From: an uncultured Clostridia bacterium
Lineage (GTDB): Bacteria; Bacillota; Clostridia; Oscillospirales; Ruminococcaceae
Length of the DNA stretch: 37,318 nt
NCBI GenBank assembly: GCA_946563605.1
Contig: CAMNVW010000003.1
Location: forward strand, 1 to 37,318
Direction of reading: 5' to 3'
Positions 1 to 8,065 of this stretch are shown here, in pieces (positions within the stretch are counted from its first letter, which is position 1; each line of letters opens with the position of its first letter). Position numbers and translations under genes: made by a program. A model generated the notes under the pieces. The model searched no databases. It saw nothing but the letters and a program-made list of their open reading frames with translations, and had not been told where the DNA came from.

Positions 1-219
1 CGCCCCACTCCCTCGGGAACTTTCTTGTGTGAAGAAAGTTCCACAAAGAGCACACTCGGAACCTCCTGGTTCCGAGACCTCCAGCAGAGAGAGGAGTTCC
101 CCTCTCGACTCCCCCGCAAGAAACTCACTTTCTACTCCTATAAGAGACCGTAACCAACGAACTTCTCTGCCCTTTTTATTTATCTCTAAAAATATTTTTA
201 AAAAAGTTTATAAAAAGGC

Positions 220-251
220 TTGCATTTTACTTTGAGATGTGATATTATAAT
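220..251 (+). promoter_or_regulatory. sigma-A-like promoter for the initiator tRNA
   Basis: TTGCAT (220-225), 17 nt, TATTAT/TATAAT (243-251), ~20 nt upstream of the tRNA. Confidence 0.6.
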
Positions 252-270
252 AAAGCGCTTAAAAATATAT

Positions 271-347
<77 letters not shown>

Positions 348-349
348 TA

Positions 350-380
350 GGCAATCGTCGAAAGGCGGTTGCCTTTTTTT
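350..380 (+). terminator. Rho-independent terminator after tRNA
   Basis: GGCAATCG...CGGTTGCC hairpin followed by T7. Confidence 0.8.
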
Positions 381-545
381 GTTATGAGAACGCCGAATCC
401 GCACCTGCGGTGAGCACTTCGCGTTCGGACTCTTTTCCTTTATCCTGCTAGGTGCTCGCGCTGGAAGCTATCTGCAAACTATCACCCCTGTCATCAGACT
501 CTTTTCTTCTGTCTGACATAACGATGCTGCATCAATCAACGCAAA

Positions 546-580
546 CAAAAAACCGTACAGCTTATGCTGTACGGTTTTTT
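546..580. terminator. Terminator downstream of MATE gene
   Basis: AAAAAACCGTACAGcttatGCTGTACGGTTTTTT symmetric hairpin with A/T tracts on both sides. Confidence 0.8.
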
Positions 581-591
581 ATCTGCAATCG

Positions 592-1983
592 TTATGCCGC
601 TGCTTTCTTCTTCGCTGTGGCTTTTGTTTTCGCTTCGATGCGGTCAAAGTTATGAATCCAGTCTACCTTCAGGAAGTAAATCAGGAATACGACACTGCTG
701 CAGGACCATGTAATTGGATACGCGCGGGAAACGGTCTGCAATTCCGGTACGAATTGGATTGCAACTGTAATGTAGATTACACGAACTACGCACCAGAAAA
801 CCATCATCGTAACCATCGAAACACTCGCCTTGCCTGCGCCTCGCATAATCGCTGCGATACAGTGCGAGAAAGCCAGCAGACAATAGAACAAACAGATCGT
901 GCGCATATGCAGTGTGCCAAATCTGACAACATCCGGCTGATCATTAAAAATTGCGATCATCTGCGGTGCGAAGATGTACGAGATAATACCGATCAATTCT
1001 GCAATCACTATGGAACAGCCAATGCCGAAACCAGCACCTTTTTTCACACGGTCATACCGGTGTGCCCCCAGGTTCTGTCCGACAAAGGTGCTCAGCGCCT
1101 GTGTAAAGCAGGTAATCGGCAGAAATGCGAAGCCTTCCAGTCGGGAATACGCACCGCAGCCAGCCATTGCAGCCGAGCCAAAGGCATTGATATTGCTCTG
1201 TACGATAACATTCGCAAATGAAACTACCGAGTTCTGAACGCCTGCCGGCAAACCAAATCGGAGGATATCGCGCAGGCTCTTGAGATCGAACCGAATCTCT
1301 CTCCAATCCAGATGGTATACCTCGGTTGTTGAACGCACCAGATAGGTGACGCACAGCAGCACGCTGATACCCTGTGCAATGGTTGTTGCCGCGGCAGCAG
1401 ATGCAACGCCCCAATGCAGTCCTGCTACAAAGAACAGATCCAGCGATACATTGATCACACTGGAAACCATCAGGAACATCAGCGGATGTCGGCTGTCGCC
1501 TACCGCATGAAGAATACCTACAAATATATTATACATGACCGAGAAGATAATACCGTAGGAATAAACGCGGAAATAAATAATGGATTCAGCCAGAACGTTT
1601 TCAGGCGTTCCCATCCACTGCAGCAACGTAGGCGTCAAAATAACGCCAAACGCCGTTAAAAATGCACCTGCCGCCAAACCAAATGCAATCATCGTATGTA
1701 TGGCTTTGCGCATATCGTCGTATTCTTCTGCGCCAAACAGCTTTGCAATGACAACGCCTGCGCCCATCGCGACACCGTTAAAAAGTCCAACCATCATCTG
1801 AATCAGGCTTCCTGAGGAACTAACTGCCGCCAAAGCAGTGTCACCGATATAATGACCTGCTGTCCAGGAGTCAAACATACTGTAAAACTGCTGGAGCAGA
1901 CCTCCAAAAAATATTGGCAGTGCAAATAAAAGGATCGCCTTCCATATCGAACCTTCTGTCATGTAGTTTTGCTTCGTTTGCAT
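592..1983 (-). CDS. MATE family efflux transporter
   Basis: 463 aa, polytopic, MATE-like N-terminus (EGSIWKAILLFALPIFFGGLLQQFYSMFDSWTAGHYIG). Confidence 0.9.
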   Translation of the reverse strand: MQTKQNYMTEGSIWKAILLFALPIFFGGLLQQFYSMFDSWTAGHYIGDTALAAVSSSGSLIQMMVGLFNGVAMGAGVVIAKLFGAEEYDDMRKAIHTMIAFGLAAGAFLTAFGVILTPTLLQWMGTPENVLAESIIYFRVYSYGIIFSVMYNIFVGILHAVGDSRHPLMFLMVSSVINVSLDLFFVAGLHWGVASAAAATTIAQGISVLLCVTYLVRSTTEVYHLDWREIRFDLKSLRDILRFGLPAGVQNSVVSFANVIVQSNINAFGSAAMAGCGAYSRLEGFAFLPITCFTQALSTFVGQNLGAHRYDRVKKGAGFGIGCSIVIAELIGIISYIFAPQMIAIFNDQPDVVRFGTLHMRTICLFYCLLAFSHCIAAIMRGAGKASVSMVTMMVFWCVVRVIYITVAIQFVPELQTVSRAYPITWSCSSVVFLIYFLKVDWIHNFDRIEAKTKATAKKKAAA

Positions 1984-2091
1984 AAGACTCTAACACTTCC
2001 TTACCTTTTTTCCACAAGTAAACAACAATTAAATTATATATCGGTTTTTTTTAGATGTCAAATCGCACGAAGATTAGAATTTTAGGTATAT

Positions 2092-2137
2092 GAAAAAACG
2101 AGCTGTAAATATGGATTTATTTACAGCTCGTTCATTT
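2092..2137. terminator. Terminator
   Basis: AACGAGCTGTAAATatggATTTACAGCTCGTT hairpin flanked by A/T tracts. Confidence 0.7.
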
Positions 2138-2145
2138 TCGTATTT

Positions 2146-2817
2146 TTATTGATTATATTCTGTATCTTTCGGATTGAGATCGTCTGGATTTTCGGGATAG
2201 AATTTGCTCTTATAATAGCCCTGTGCCAGATAAACCGGCGCCAGCGGGTTATGTCCGGTCACACGGTCTTTCACCGCCAAAGCTGTAATCGGTGCTTCGG
2301 AATATTTGATGAACAGGGTGTCGTGTCCAACGCACAAACCGAGTATCAGGTTAAAATCGGTCTTTGCTTCATTTAACAGCAACGCCTGACCAATCGGGTT
2401 GCACATACTTTCGGTTTTGCAGTTGCCTCTGACCGCCTGCGCATCCGTGAGTCCGAGGAAGTCCTTGGTGATCGCTCCGTTTTTGCAGATAATGGAAACC
2501 ACCTCAAAACCATTGTATTCGAGGATGTTGGTGACCTCCTGTGCTTCCTTAAACAGTCCGGTGCAGAATGCCAGACCAATTTTATGATAGCCGCCGCGGT
2601 GCAAGAATTTGATAATTTCAATCAAACGCGTATCTTTGCAGTAGCCACCGGCTTCGGTCAACGCCGCACAAACCGCAATCTTATGATTTTCTTCCTCCTG
2701 ATACAGTGCCTTCGCCTGCTCTTGAATCGGGGCGTTCTTGCTCGGACATTCCGGCAAGGTCTTTTCCATATTCTGTTTTGTGCATCCTCGTTGGAAACAT
2801 TTTGTACAGTTATACAT
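2146..2817 (-). CDS. DUF1847 family Cys-rich metal-binding-like protein
   Basis: MYNCTKCFQRGCTKQ N-terminus, Cys pattern and LGLCVGHDTLF...KDRVTGHNP motif as recalled for DUF1847. Confidence 0.85.
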   Translation of the reverse strand: MYNCTKCFQRGCTKQNMEKTLPECPSKNAPIQEQAKALYQEEENHKIAVCAALTEAGGYCKDTRLIEIIKFLHRGGYHKIGLAFCTGLFKEAQEVTNILEYNGFEVVSIICKNGAITKDFLGLTDAQAVRGNCKTESMCNPIGQALLLNEAKTDFNLILGLCVGHDTLFIKYSEAPITALAVKDRVTGHNPLAPVYLAQGYYKSKFYPENPDDLNPKDTEYNQ

Positions 2818-2988
2818 TGGGCAGTTCCTCCTTTACATCTCTTTTTCTTTTCCATTATAGCACAAATCTGTGCAAATTACATCCCCTTCTTTTTGGGGAG
2901 GGTCAATTTTTCAAGCATGAAAACGACAAGGCATATCCCCCTTTTTTGCCGCATAGCTTTTATCAAAACTGATTTTAAGGAGGTTCGT

Positions 2989-4398
2989 ATGCTCCAGCAA
3001 ATTTTAGAGTCCGCCGTACAGCTGCTATGGGGACGCGGCACTGTTGCCTTCACACTGCTGTGCGGCGTTTATTTTACCGTATGCACAGGTTTCCTGCCCA
3101 TTTCGCCCAAGCGATTGCCCACTGTACTGCGCAAAACGGTCGGTTCCCTTTTTGAGCCGCGCAAAAAAAATGACGGTGTCTCACCGTTTGCCGCTGTCAG
3201 CACCGCTTTAGGCGGCACAATGGGCGTCGGCAACATTGTCGGCGTTGGCGCCGCCCTCGCGCTCGGTGGCGCCGGCAGTATCTTTTGGATGTGGGTGGGT
3301 GCATTTTTAGGGATGGCAACCAAATACATGGAGGTGTTCCTTGCGGTACAGTGGCGGCAAAGGGATCCAAGCTCCTGCTCCAACAAAGGCGGTCCCATGT
3401 ACTATATCTCTCAAGGGATTCCGAATCTGCTCGGAAAGATCCTCGCCGTTATTTTCTGCGTTTTCTGTGCGCTCGCAAGCTTTACCAGCGGCAGCATGAC
3501 CCAGACAAATGCCATCGCACAATCGCTGATGGAAAGTTTCTCCGTTTCCCATCTCCTCTGCGCGATTGTCCTCACCGTTCTCTGCGGCTGGGTGCTGTCC
3601 GGTGGATGCGACCGTGCGGTCAAGACCTGCTCAAAGTTAGTGCCGGTGATGTCGCTGTTTTATCTGCTCGGCTGCGGCTATATCCTCTTTCGTTTCCGGC
3701 AGAATATTCCGACCGCCTTTCACGAGATATTCGCACAGGCGTTTTCCCCCAGCGGAACGGTCGGCGCAGCTGCCGGATTTTTTACAGCTATGCGGGTCGG
3801 TATTTCCCGGGGAATATTTACCCACGAAGCCGGATTGGGCAGCGCATCGATTGCGCACGCGTGCAGTGACGCCAAAACTCCCGTCGAGCAGGGCTTTTGG
3901 GGAATCTTCGAGGTGTTCTGCGACACCATTTTGGTCTGCACCGTCACTGCTGTCGCCATCCTCATCAGCGGTGTACCGCTCTCCCCCTCTTCGGCGCAGG
4001 CAGCTTTCGGCATGGTGATGGGCGACGCCGGCGAAAAGATGCTTTCTGTTGCAATCTCGCTGTTTGCCTTTGCGTCGGTCATCAGCTTTTGTCTGTACGG
4101 TCAGCGCTGTGTGGAATATCTCTTTCCAAAGAGCAAGACGGCGATGCGCTGTTACCGGATGTTATTTCTCGCCGGCTGTGCGACGGGCTGTTTTACCCAA
4201 TTATCCCCCGTTTTTCTGCTGGCAGACCTGCTCAACGCCTGTCTGCTGATTCCAAATCTTGTCGCGCTGGTGATTCTCTCACCCCAGGTATTCTCTAAAA
4301 CCAAAGATTATTTTCTAAAAGGAGGAAATAAGGTATGTTCATCTGTTCGGTCAAACCCAAAGACTTCATCAAACGGCTTCTTCTCATCGCTCTCCTGA
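2989..4398 (+). CDS. Alanine/glycine:cation symporter (AGCS) family protein
   Basis: ATG at 2989 with RBS AAGGAGG; FTALGGTMGVGNIVGVGAALALGGAGSIFWMWVGAFLGMATKYMEV is AGCS-like. Confidence 0.92.
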   Translation: MLQQILESAVQLLWGRGTVAFTLLCGVYFTVCTGFLPISPKRLPTVLRKTVGSLFEPRKKNDGVSPFAAVSTALGGTMGVGNIVGVGAALALGGAGSIFWMWVGAFLGMATKYMEVFLAVQWRQRDPSSCSNKGGPMYYISQGIPNLLGKILAVIFCVFCALASFTSGSMTQTNAIAQSLMESFSVSHLLCAIVLTVLCGWVLSGGCDRAVKTCSKLVPVMSLFYLLGCGYILFRFRQNIPTAFHEIFAQAFSPSGTVGAAAGFFTAMRVGISRGIFTHEAGLGSASIAHACSDAKTPVEQGFWGIFEVFCDTILVCTVTAVAILISGVPLSPSSAQAAFGMVMGDAGEKMLSVAISLFAFASVISFCLYGQRCVEYLFPKSKTAMRCYRMLFLAGCATGCFTQLSPVFLLADLLNACLLIPNLVALVILSPQVFSKTKDYFLKGGNKVCSSVRSNPKTSSNGFFSSLS

Positions 4399-4832
4399 TT
4401 TTGATTACTGTCTGCGCCATCCGCTTTCTCAAAAAAGACGCGGCAAAGGACCCCGCTTCACCGCTGCCCTCTATTTCCCAAACGCACGACATCCACGCAC
4501 CCGACAACACCTCACGCATTACATTCCTCAACAACTTCGGCTGGAAAGTTTCCAAGGAACCCATCGAGGTTGTGCAGGTGGTGATCCCCGAAACCTTCGG
4601 GGACGTCTATCAAAATTACAACGCCATCCAAACCGAGCAGGGCTTTGACCTGAGCAAATTCAAAGGAAAGCAGGTCACGCGCAGCACCTATTCGGTGCTG
4701 AACTACCCCGAACAGAAGGAGTATATCCGCGCAAACCTTTTGATTTATAACGATGAGATTATCGGTGGCGATATTTGCTCGGTCTATGCCAAAAACGGGT
4801 TTATGCACGGCTTTGCCTTCCCGACAAAGTAG
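4335..4832 (+). CDS. DUF4830-like membrane-anchored protein
   Basis: RBS AAAGGAGG upstream, N-terminal TM helix, FLNNFGWKVSKEPIEVVQVVIPETFGDVYQNYN region. Confidence 0.8.
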   Translation: MFICSVKPKDFIKRLLLIALLILITVCAIRFLKKDAAKDPASPLPSISQTHDIHAPDNTSRITFLNNFGWKVSKEPIEVVQVVIPETFGDVYQNYNAIQTEQGFDLSKFKGKQVTRSTYSVLNYPEQKEYIRANLLIYNDEIIGGDICSVYAKNGFMHGFAFPTK

Positions 4833-4958
4833 TATTTCCTAGGAAATATTGAAAAAGCGAGGTTTTTCGGAGGGAAACTTAGAGAGTTTTAGCGTATTTC
4901 CCAGGAAATAGGGGAATTTACAGGAAATTTCCGAAGGATTTCCTGGGAAATATTCTGT

Positions 4959-4992
4959 CCCCATCCGCAGTATTGTGCGGATGGGGATTTTG
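4959..4992 (+). terminator. Rho-independent terminator
   Basis: CCCCATCCGCAgtattgTGCGGATGGGG followed by ATTTTGTGTTT. Confidence 0.7.
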
Positions 4993-5055
4993 TGTTTATG
5001 CGGTAGAAAAAGAGCGACACCTGTGTTATAATGGGAGCACAGGGGGGGTGAAAAC

Positions 5056-5985
5056 TTGCAAGCATACAAAATAGGAGACTACATCCGCAAGAATCGAGAA
5101 GAAAAAGGCATCAGCCAAAAACAGCTTTGCAGCGGTATTTGTGTCCATACAACGTTGTCACGCATCGAAATGGGCAGGCAGGAACCATCCTATTACATTG
5201 TACAGGCACTTTTGCAAAGGCTCGGTATCTCGGAAGAAGGAGTTCAAATTCTGATGGGACCGCAGGAATTCGAGCTGGCTGAATTGCAGCGTGAAATTGT
5301 GGTAGATAATGCCGGCAAGCGTTTTTTAGACGCTCTGGAAAAAATCCACAGACTGGAACAATTTCCTCAAGCGCAGACCGAACCGCTGATTCAGCAGTTT
5401 TTGCTGCGGTCACGCGTGCTGTCCGGTTACGTAGAAAACGGCGAGCACAAAAAGTACGATTATCAAACACAGCGGCAGATGCTGATTCAGGCACTGGAGT
5501 TGACCTGTCCAGAGATTACAATGGACAATATCGGCAGTTTTTTGCTGAGCGAAAATGAGGCAAAAATCATCAACCAAATTGCGATTACTCATTCCGAAGA
5601 AGGAGATCGCAGACAGGCGATTGAGATTTACCGTCAGCTGCTGAAATATGTGCAGGATCACTTTGCAAATACTGAGGTCAACGAGCGTTTGCTTCCGCTG
5701 ACCGCCTACAACTACTCTCGTCTGTTAGGGCGGGAACAGCGGTATGAGGAGGCTATTGAGATTGCCGAACTTGGCAGAAAATCTTGTGTAAACAGTAACA
5801 AATGTCAAATGTTGGGTTCTCTACTGTTTAATATTGCCTGTTGTCTGCATGAACTAGGCGATGATGAAAAATGTAAAGAGTTATTGATTGATGCTTACCA
5901 TATCAATAAAGTGATGGAGCGTCCAAAAAGTTGTAAAGTGGTGCAGGAATATGCCAAAGAAACCTTTGGCATGGAGATTCTCTAA
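5056..5985 (+). CDS. XRE-type HTH regulator with C-terminal TPR-like repeats (RRNPP/Rgg/PlcR-like)
   Basis: TTG start with AGGGGGGG RBS; HTH IGDYIRKNREEKGISQKQLCSGICVHTTLSRIEMGRQEPS; helical-repeat C-terminus; TATAAT at 5027. Confidence 0.88.
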   Translation: MQAYKIGDYIRKNREEKGISQKQLCSGICVHTTLSRIEMGRQEPSYYIVQALLQRLGISEEGVQILMGPQEFELAELQREIVVDNAGKRFLDALEKIHRLEQFPQAQTEPLIQQFLLRSRVLSGYVENGEHKKYDYQTQRQMLIQALELTCPEITMDNIGSFLLSENEAKIINQIAITHSEEGDRRQAIEIYRQLLKYVQDHFANTEVNERLLPLTAYNYSRLLGREQRYEEAIEIAELGRKSCVNSNKCQMLGSLLFNIACCLHELGDDEKCKELLIDAYHINKVMERPKSCKVVQEYAKETFGMEIL

Positions 5986-6200
5986 GCAACTTCTCCTTCT
6001 GGATCATCAATATAATCGCAAGGCATGATTCCAGACTCTCCGCCGTTTTCCGGCGGCTGGGGGGTCTGGTTTTGTGTACCCTCGTCTTCCATCGGCGGTG
6101 GGGTCGGCAGGTCGGTCGGTTTGGTTTCTTCGGCAAAAGCGGTCATTGGGATGGCGGCAAGCATCAAAGCGGCAAGCAAAGCAACAAATGTTTTTTTCAT
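5982..6200 (-). CDS. Small secreted peptide precursor (72 aa), candidate signal propeptide
   Basis: Signal peptide MKKTFVALLAALMLAAIPMTAFA then Pro/Glu-rich tail ending CDYIDDPEGEVA; RBS AAAGGA upstream; own promoter. Confidence 0.75.
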   Translation of the reverse strand: MKKTFVALLAALMLAAIPMTAFAEETKPTDLPTPPPMEDEGTQNQTPQPPENGGESGIMPCDYIDDPEGEVA

Positions 6201-6243
6201 AAAAAATCAAATCCTTTCTAAAATGGTTGTCGCGACTACTTAC

Positions 6244-6273
6244 ACTATAAGCATAAAGCTTTCTGTTTGTCAA
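6244..6273 (-). promoter_or_regulatory. Promoter for secreted peptide gene
   Basis: Minus strand TTGACA (6268-6273), 18 nt, TATAGT (6244-6249). Confidence 0.65.
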
Positions 6274-6316
6274 TAGACATTTCACGCACACAAAAGTGTG
6301 CGTGAAATGCCTATTG
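6271..6316. promoter_or_regulatory. 21-bp inverted repeat between divergent promoters (candidate operator)
   Basis: CAATAGACATTTCACGCACAC-aaaa-GTGTGCGTGAAATGCCTATTG, 20/21 paired. Confidence 0.7.
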
Positions 6317-6342
6317 CTTTCTTTAGAAAAATCGGGTATGAT
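6314..6342 (+). promoter_or_regulatory. Promoter for secreted-protein genes
   Basis: TTGCTT (6314-6319), 17 nt, TATGAT (6337-6342). Confidence 0.65.
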
Positions 6343-6388
6343 GGATACAAGGAGCTCCTGAAAATTAAATTAAAGGAGAGATTCATTT

Positions 6389-6811
6389 ATGACGAATCTG
6401 AAAAAACTGTTTGCAGCCGCTATGGCAACCGCAATGCTGGCAACCATGAGCACAGGTGCGTTTGCTGCAAGCGCAAAAGACCCTGCTGGTTTACAGGAGC
6501 TCGGTGATAAATACGGAATCACTGTAGAATATGTAGGAGAAAGAGAAGGCGCACCTGTTTACGAGATTGAGGATTTAGAAAAATTCAACGAGATTATCGC
6601 AAATCAGAAACTTTCTGGAAGGGCTTCTTGTCAGCATGACTGGTTTTATATTTGGACAACCAAAGATCAGCAATGCATCCGCAATTCAAGAAATCATCAT
6701 ACTTATGCACAAAAATTAGAAAAGTGTAACAAGTGCGGTGTAATTATGAATACGGGAGAATGGGAAATCTGGGATTGCCCATCTGGCTGCCGCAAGAGCG
6801 ATTATCTTTAA
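6389..6811 (+). CDS. Small secreted protein with CQHDWFY...CxxC tail
   Basis: RBS AAAGGAGA; signal peptide ending AFAAS; C-terminal CQHDWFYIW...CNKCG. Confidence 0.85.
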   Translation: MTNLKKLFAAAMATAMLATMSTGAFAASAKDPAGLQELGDKYGITVEYVGEREGAPVYEIEDLEKFNEIIANQKLSGRASCQHDWFYIWTTKDQQCIRNSRNHHTYAQKLEKCNKCGVIMNTGEWEIWDCPSGCRKSDYL

Positions 6812-6849
6812 ACAATATTAGCATATGTCATTAGGATAGAGGTGTAAAA

Positions 6850-7374
6850 ATGAAGAAAAAATTACTGGCATCTATCTTATTATCAGCAATGCTGTTAAGC
6901 GGTATGCAGGTTTTTGCTCAGAAATTGGATGCTCCAGTCGCTTCAGAGGAAGATTTGATGACGTTCTCGGGAATTGAATTTGAAAAATCTTCCAAAGATG
7001 GAACGCTTATCTATAAAATCTTGGAGAGTTCCAAGGAGGGTTCCGAAGATATTTACCAAAAAGCCCTTGAGGAAAATAACCGGCGAATCGAAAAACTTTG
7101 GGATGAAAACGCTCTCTCCAAGTTTGCGGAAAAAGAAAAATTAAATATTGACTTTAACAAGGCGAATTATGGTTTGGTTCAGTTTAACTGCACCGTGTCC
7201 GATATTACAGTTGATGAGCTTTCATCGAAACTGAAACATCAGGTCATCAAGAAAACGGACAAAAGTCATCAGCACGACTGGATATACTTTGATGTTACCG
7301 ATCAAAATAAAGAGAACAAACTGTTCCGCCATTGCCAGACCTGTGAAAAGTGGCAGGCATATCACCTTGATTAA
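6850..7374 (+). CDS. Small secreted protein with HQHDWIY...CxxC tail
   Basis: Signal peptide MKKKLLASILLSAMLLSGMQVFAQ; HQHDWIYFDV...CQTCEKW; 38 nt after preceding gene with no terminator. Confidence 0.85.
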   Translation: MKKKLLASILLSAMLLSGMQVFAQKLDAPVASEEDLMTFSGIEFEKSSKDGTLIYKILESSKEGSEDIYQKALEENNRRIEKLWDENALSKFAEKEKLNIDFNKANYGLVQFNCTVSDITVDELSSKLKHQVIKKTDKSHQHDWIYFDVTDQNKENKLFRHCQTCEKWQAYHLD

Positions 7375-7405
7375 CACGAAAAAATAAATTCACCCACAAG
7401 CAAGT

Positions 7406-7442
7406 AAGGACATCCTCTCGGATGTCCTTACTGCTTTTTTTA
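7406..7442 (+). terminator. Terminator
   Basis: TAAGGACATCctctcGGATGTCCTTA then T-rich tract. Confidence 0.75.
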
Positions 7443-7460
7443 TTTATCAAAAAAACGCCG

Positions 7461-8060
7461 TTATTCTGCATCGTCAGAATAGATTTCCCGCACATACACC
7501 TTTTCTTCCCACTTCACAAGCTCTTCTTCCTTCGTCTGCGGCAAAAGCGCCGGCTGTTCTTCCAGCAAATCAATCATCCGGCAGTCCCGTCTGCGCGCGT
7601 AGTTGACCGTCTGCGCTGTTCCGCTGCGCACCTGATGCTCCAGATAAAACGCGCAAACACAGCTGTGTTCCACCATATAATAGTTGCGCTTTTTCATGCA
7701 GTCGGACGTATACTGCGAACACAACACCTGCACATCGTCGGCGTGCTCTTTAATCTGTTCATAAAGCTGCTGCTCCCTGCGCGTCCATTGTTTTGCCTGC
7801 TCGGGGTAGGGCAGCGCCAGATACAGCCGTATCTGCGGAAAATAGACCTTCATCTCCAGCACCGTCATTGCCGCCAGCGTATCAAAGCCTCTCGCGCCGC
7901 CGGCATAGAAGATGGTGATGTCCTCCTGCACCAGCGAGGCGATGGTCTTGCGCAGGTTCTGCCGAATCTGCTCCAATTTTTCAAATTCACGGGGCAGCTG
8001 ACGATGACCTGTCAGACAGCAGCTATGCCATCTTGCCTGATTCGTAAATTGATTTTCCAT
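7461..8060 (-). CDS. SLOG/YpsA-like (DUF1273-like) protein
   Basis: CCLTGHRQLP...FYAGGARGFDTLAA motif; internal ATG after GGAGGGGG RBS preferred over the ORF-track start. Confidence 0.75.
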   Translation of the reverse strand: MENQFTNQARWHSCCLTGHRQLPREFEKLEQIRQNLRKTIASLVQEDITIFYAGGARGFDTLAAMTVLEMKVYFPQIRLYLALPYPEQAKQWTRREQQLYEQIKEHADDVQVLCSQYTSDCMKKRNYYMVEHSCVCAFYLEHQVRSGTAQTVNYARRRDCRMIDLLEEQPALLPQTKEEELVKWEEKVYVREIYSDDAE

Positions 8061-8065
8061 CCTCT

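Noticed and set aside
652-1221. 189-aa plus-strand ORF inside the MATE gene
   Set aside because: Antisense to a conserved membrane protein; no RBS or family resemblance.
2820-2988. Possible glycine/alanine riboswitch ahead of the AGCS symporter
   Set aside because: I could not find the conserved glycine-riboswitch helices or motifs; leader too short and unstructured by eye.
3285-3869. 194-aa ORF overlapping the AGCS symporter in another frame
   Set aside because: Out-of-frame shadow of a strongly conserved coding region.
7461-8060. SLOG-like protein as part of a defence (TIR/SLOG-type) system
   Set aside because: No effector, TM sensor or nucleotide cyclase neighbours; it sits in an operon-like run with a DNA glycosylase and rsuA, so a YpsA-like housekeeping role is more likely.
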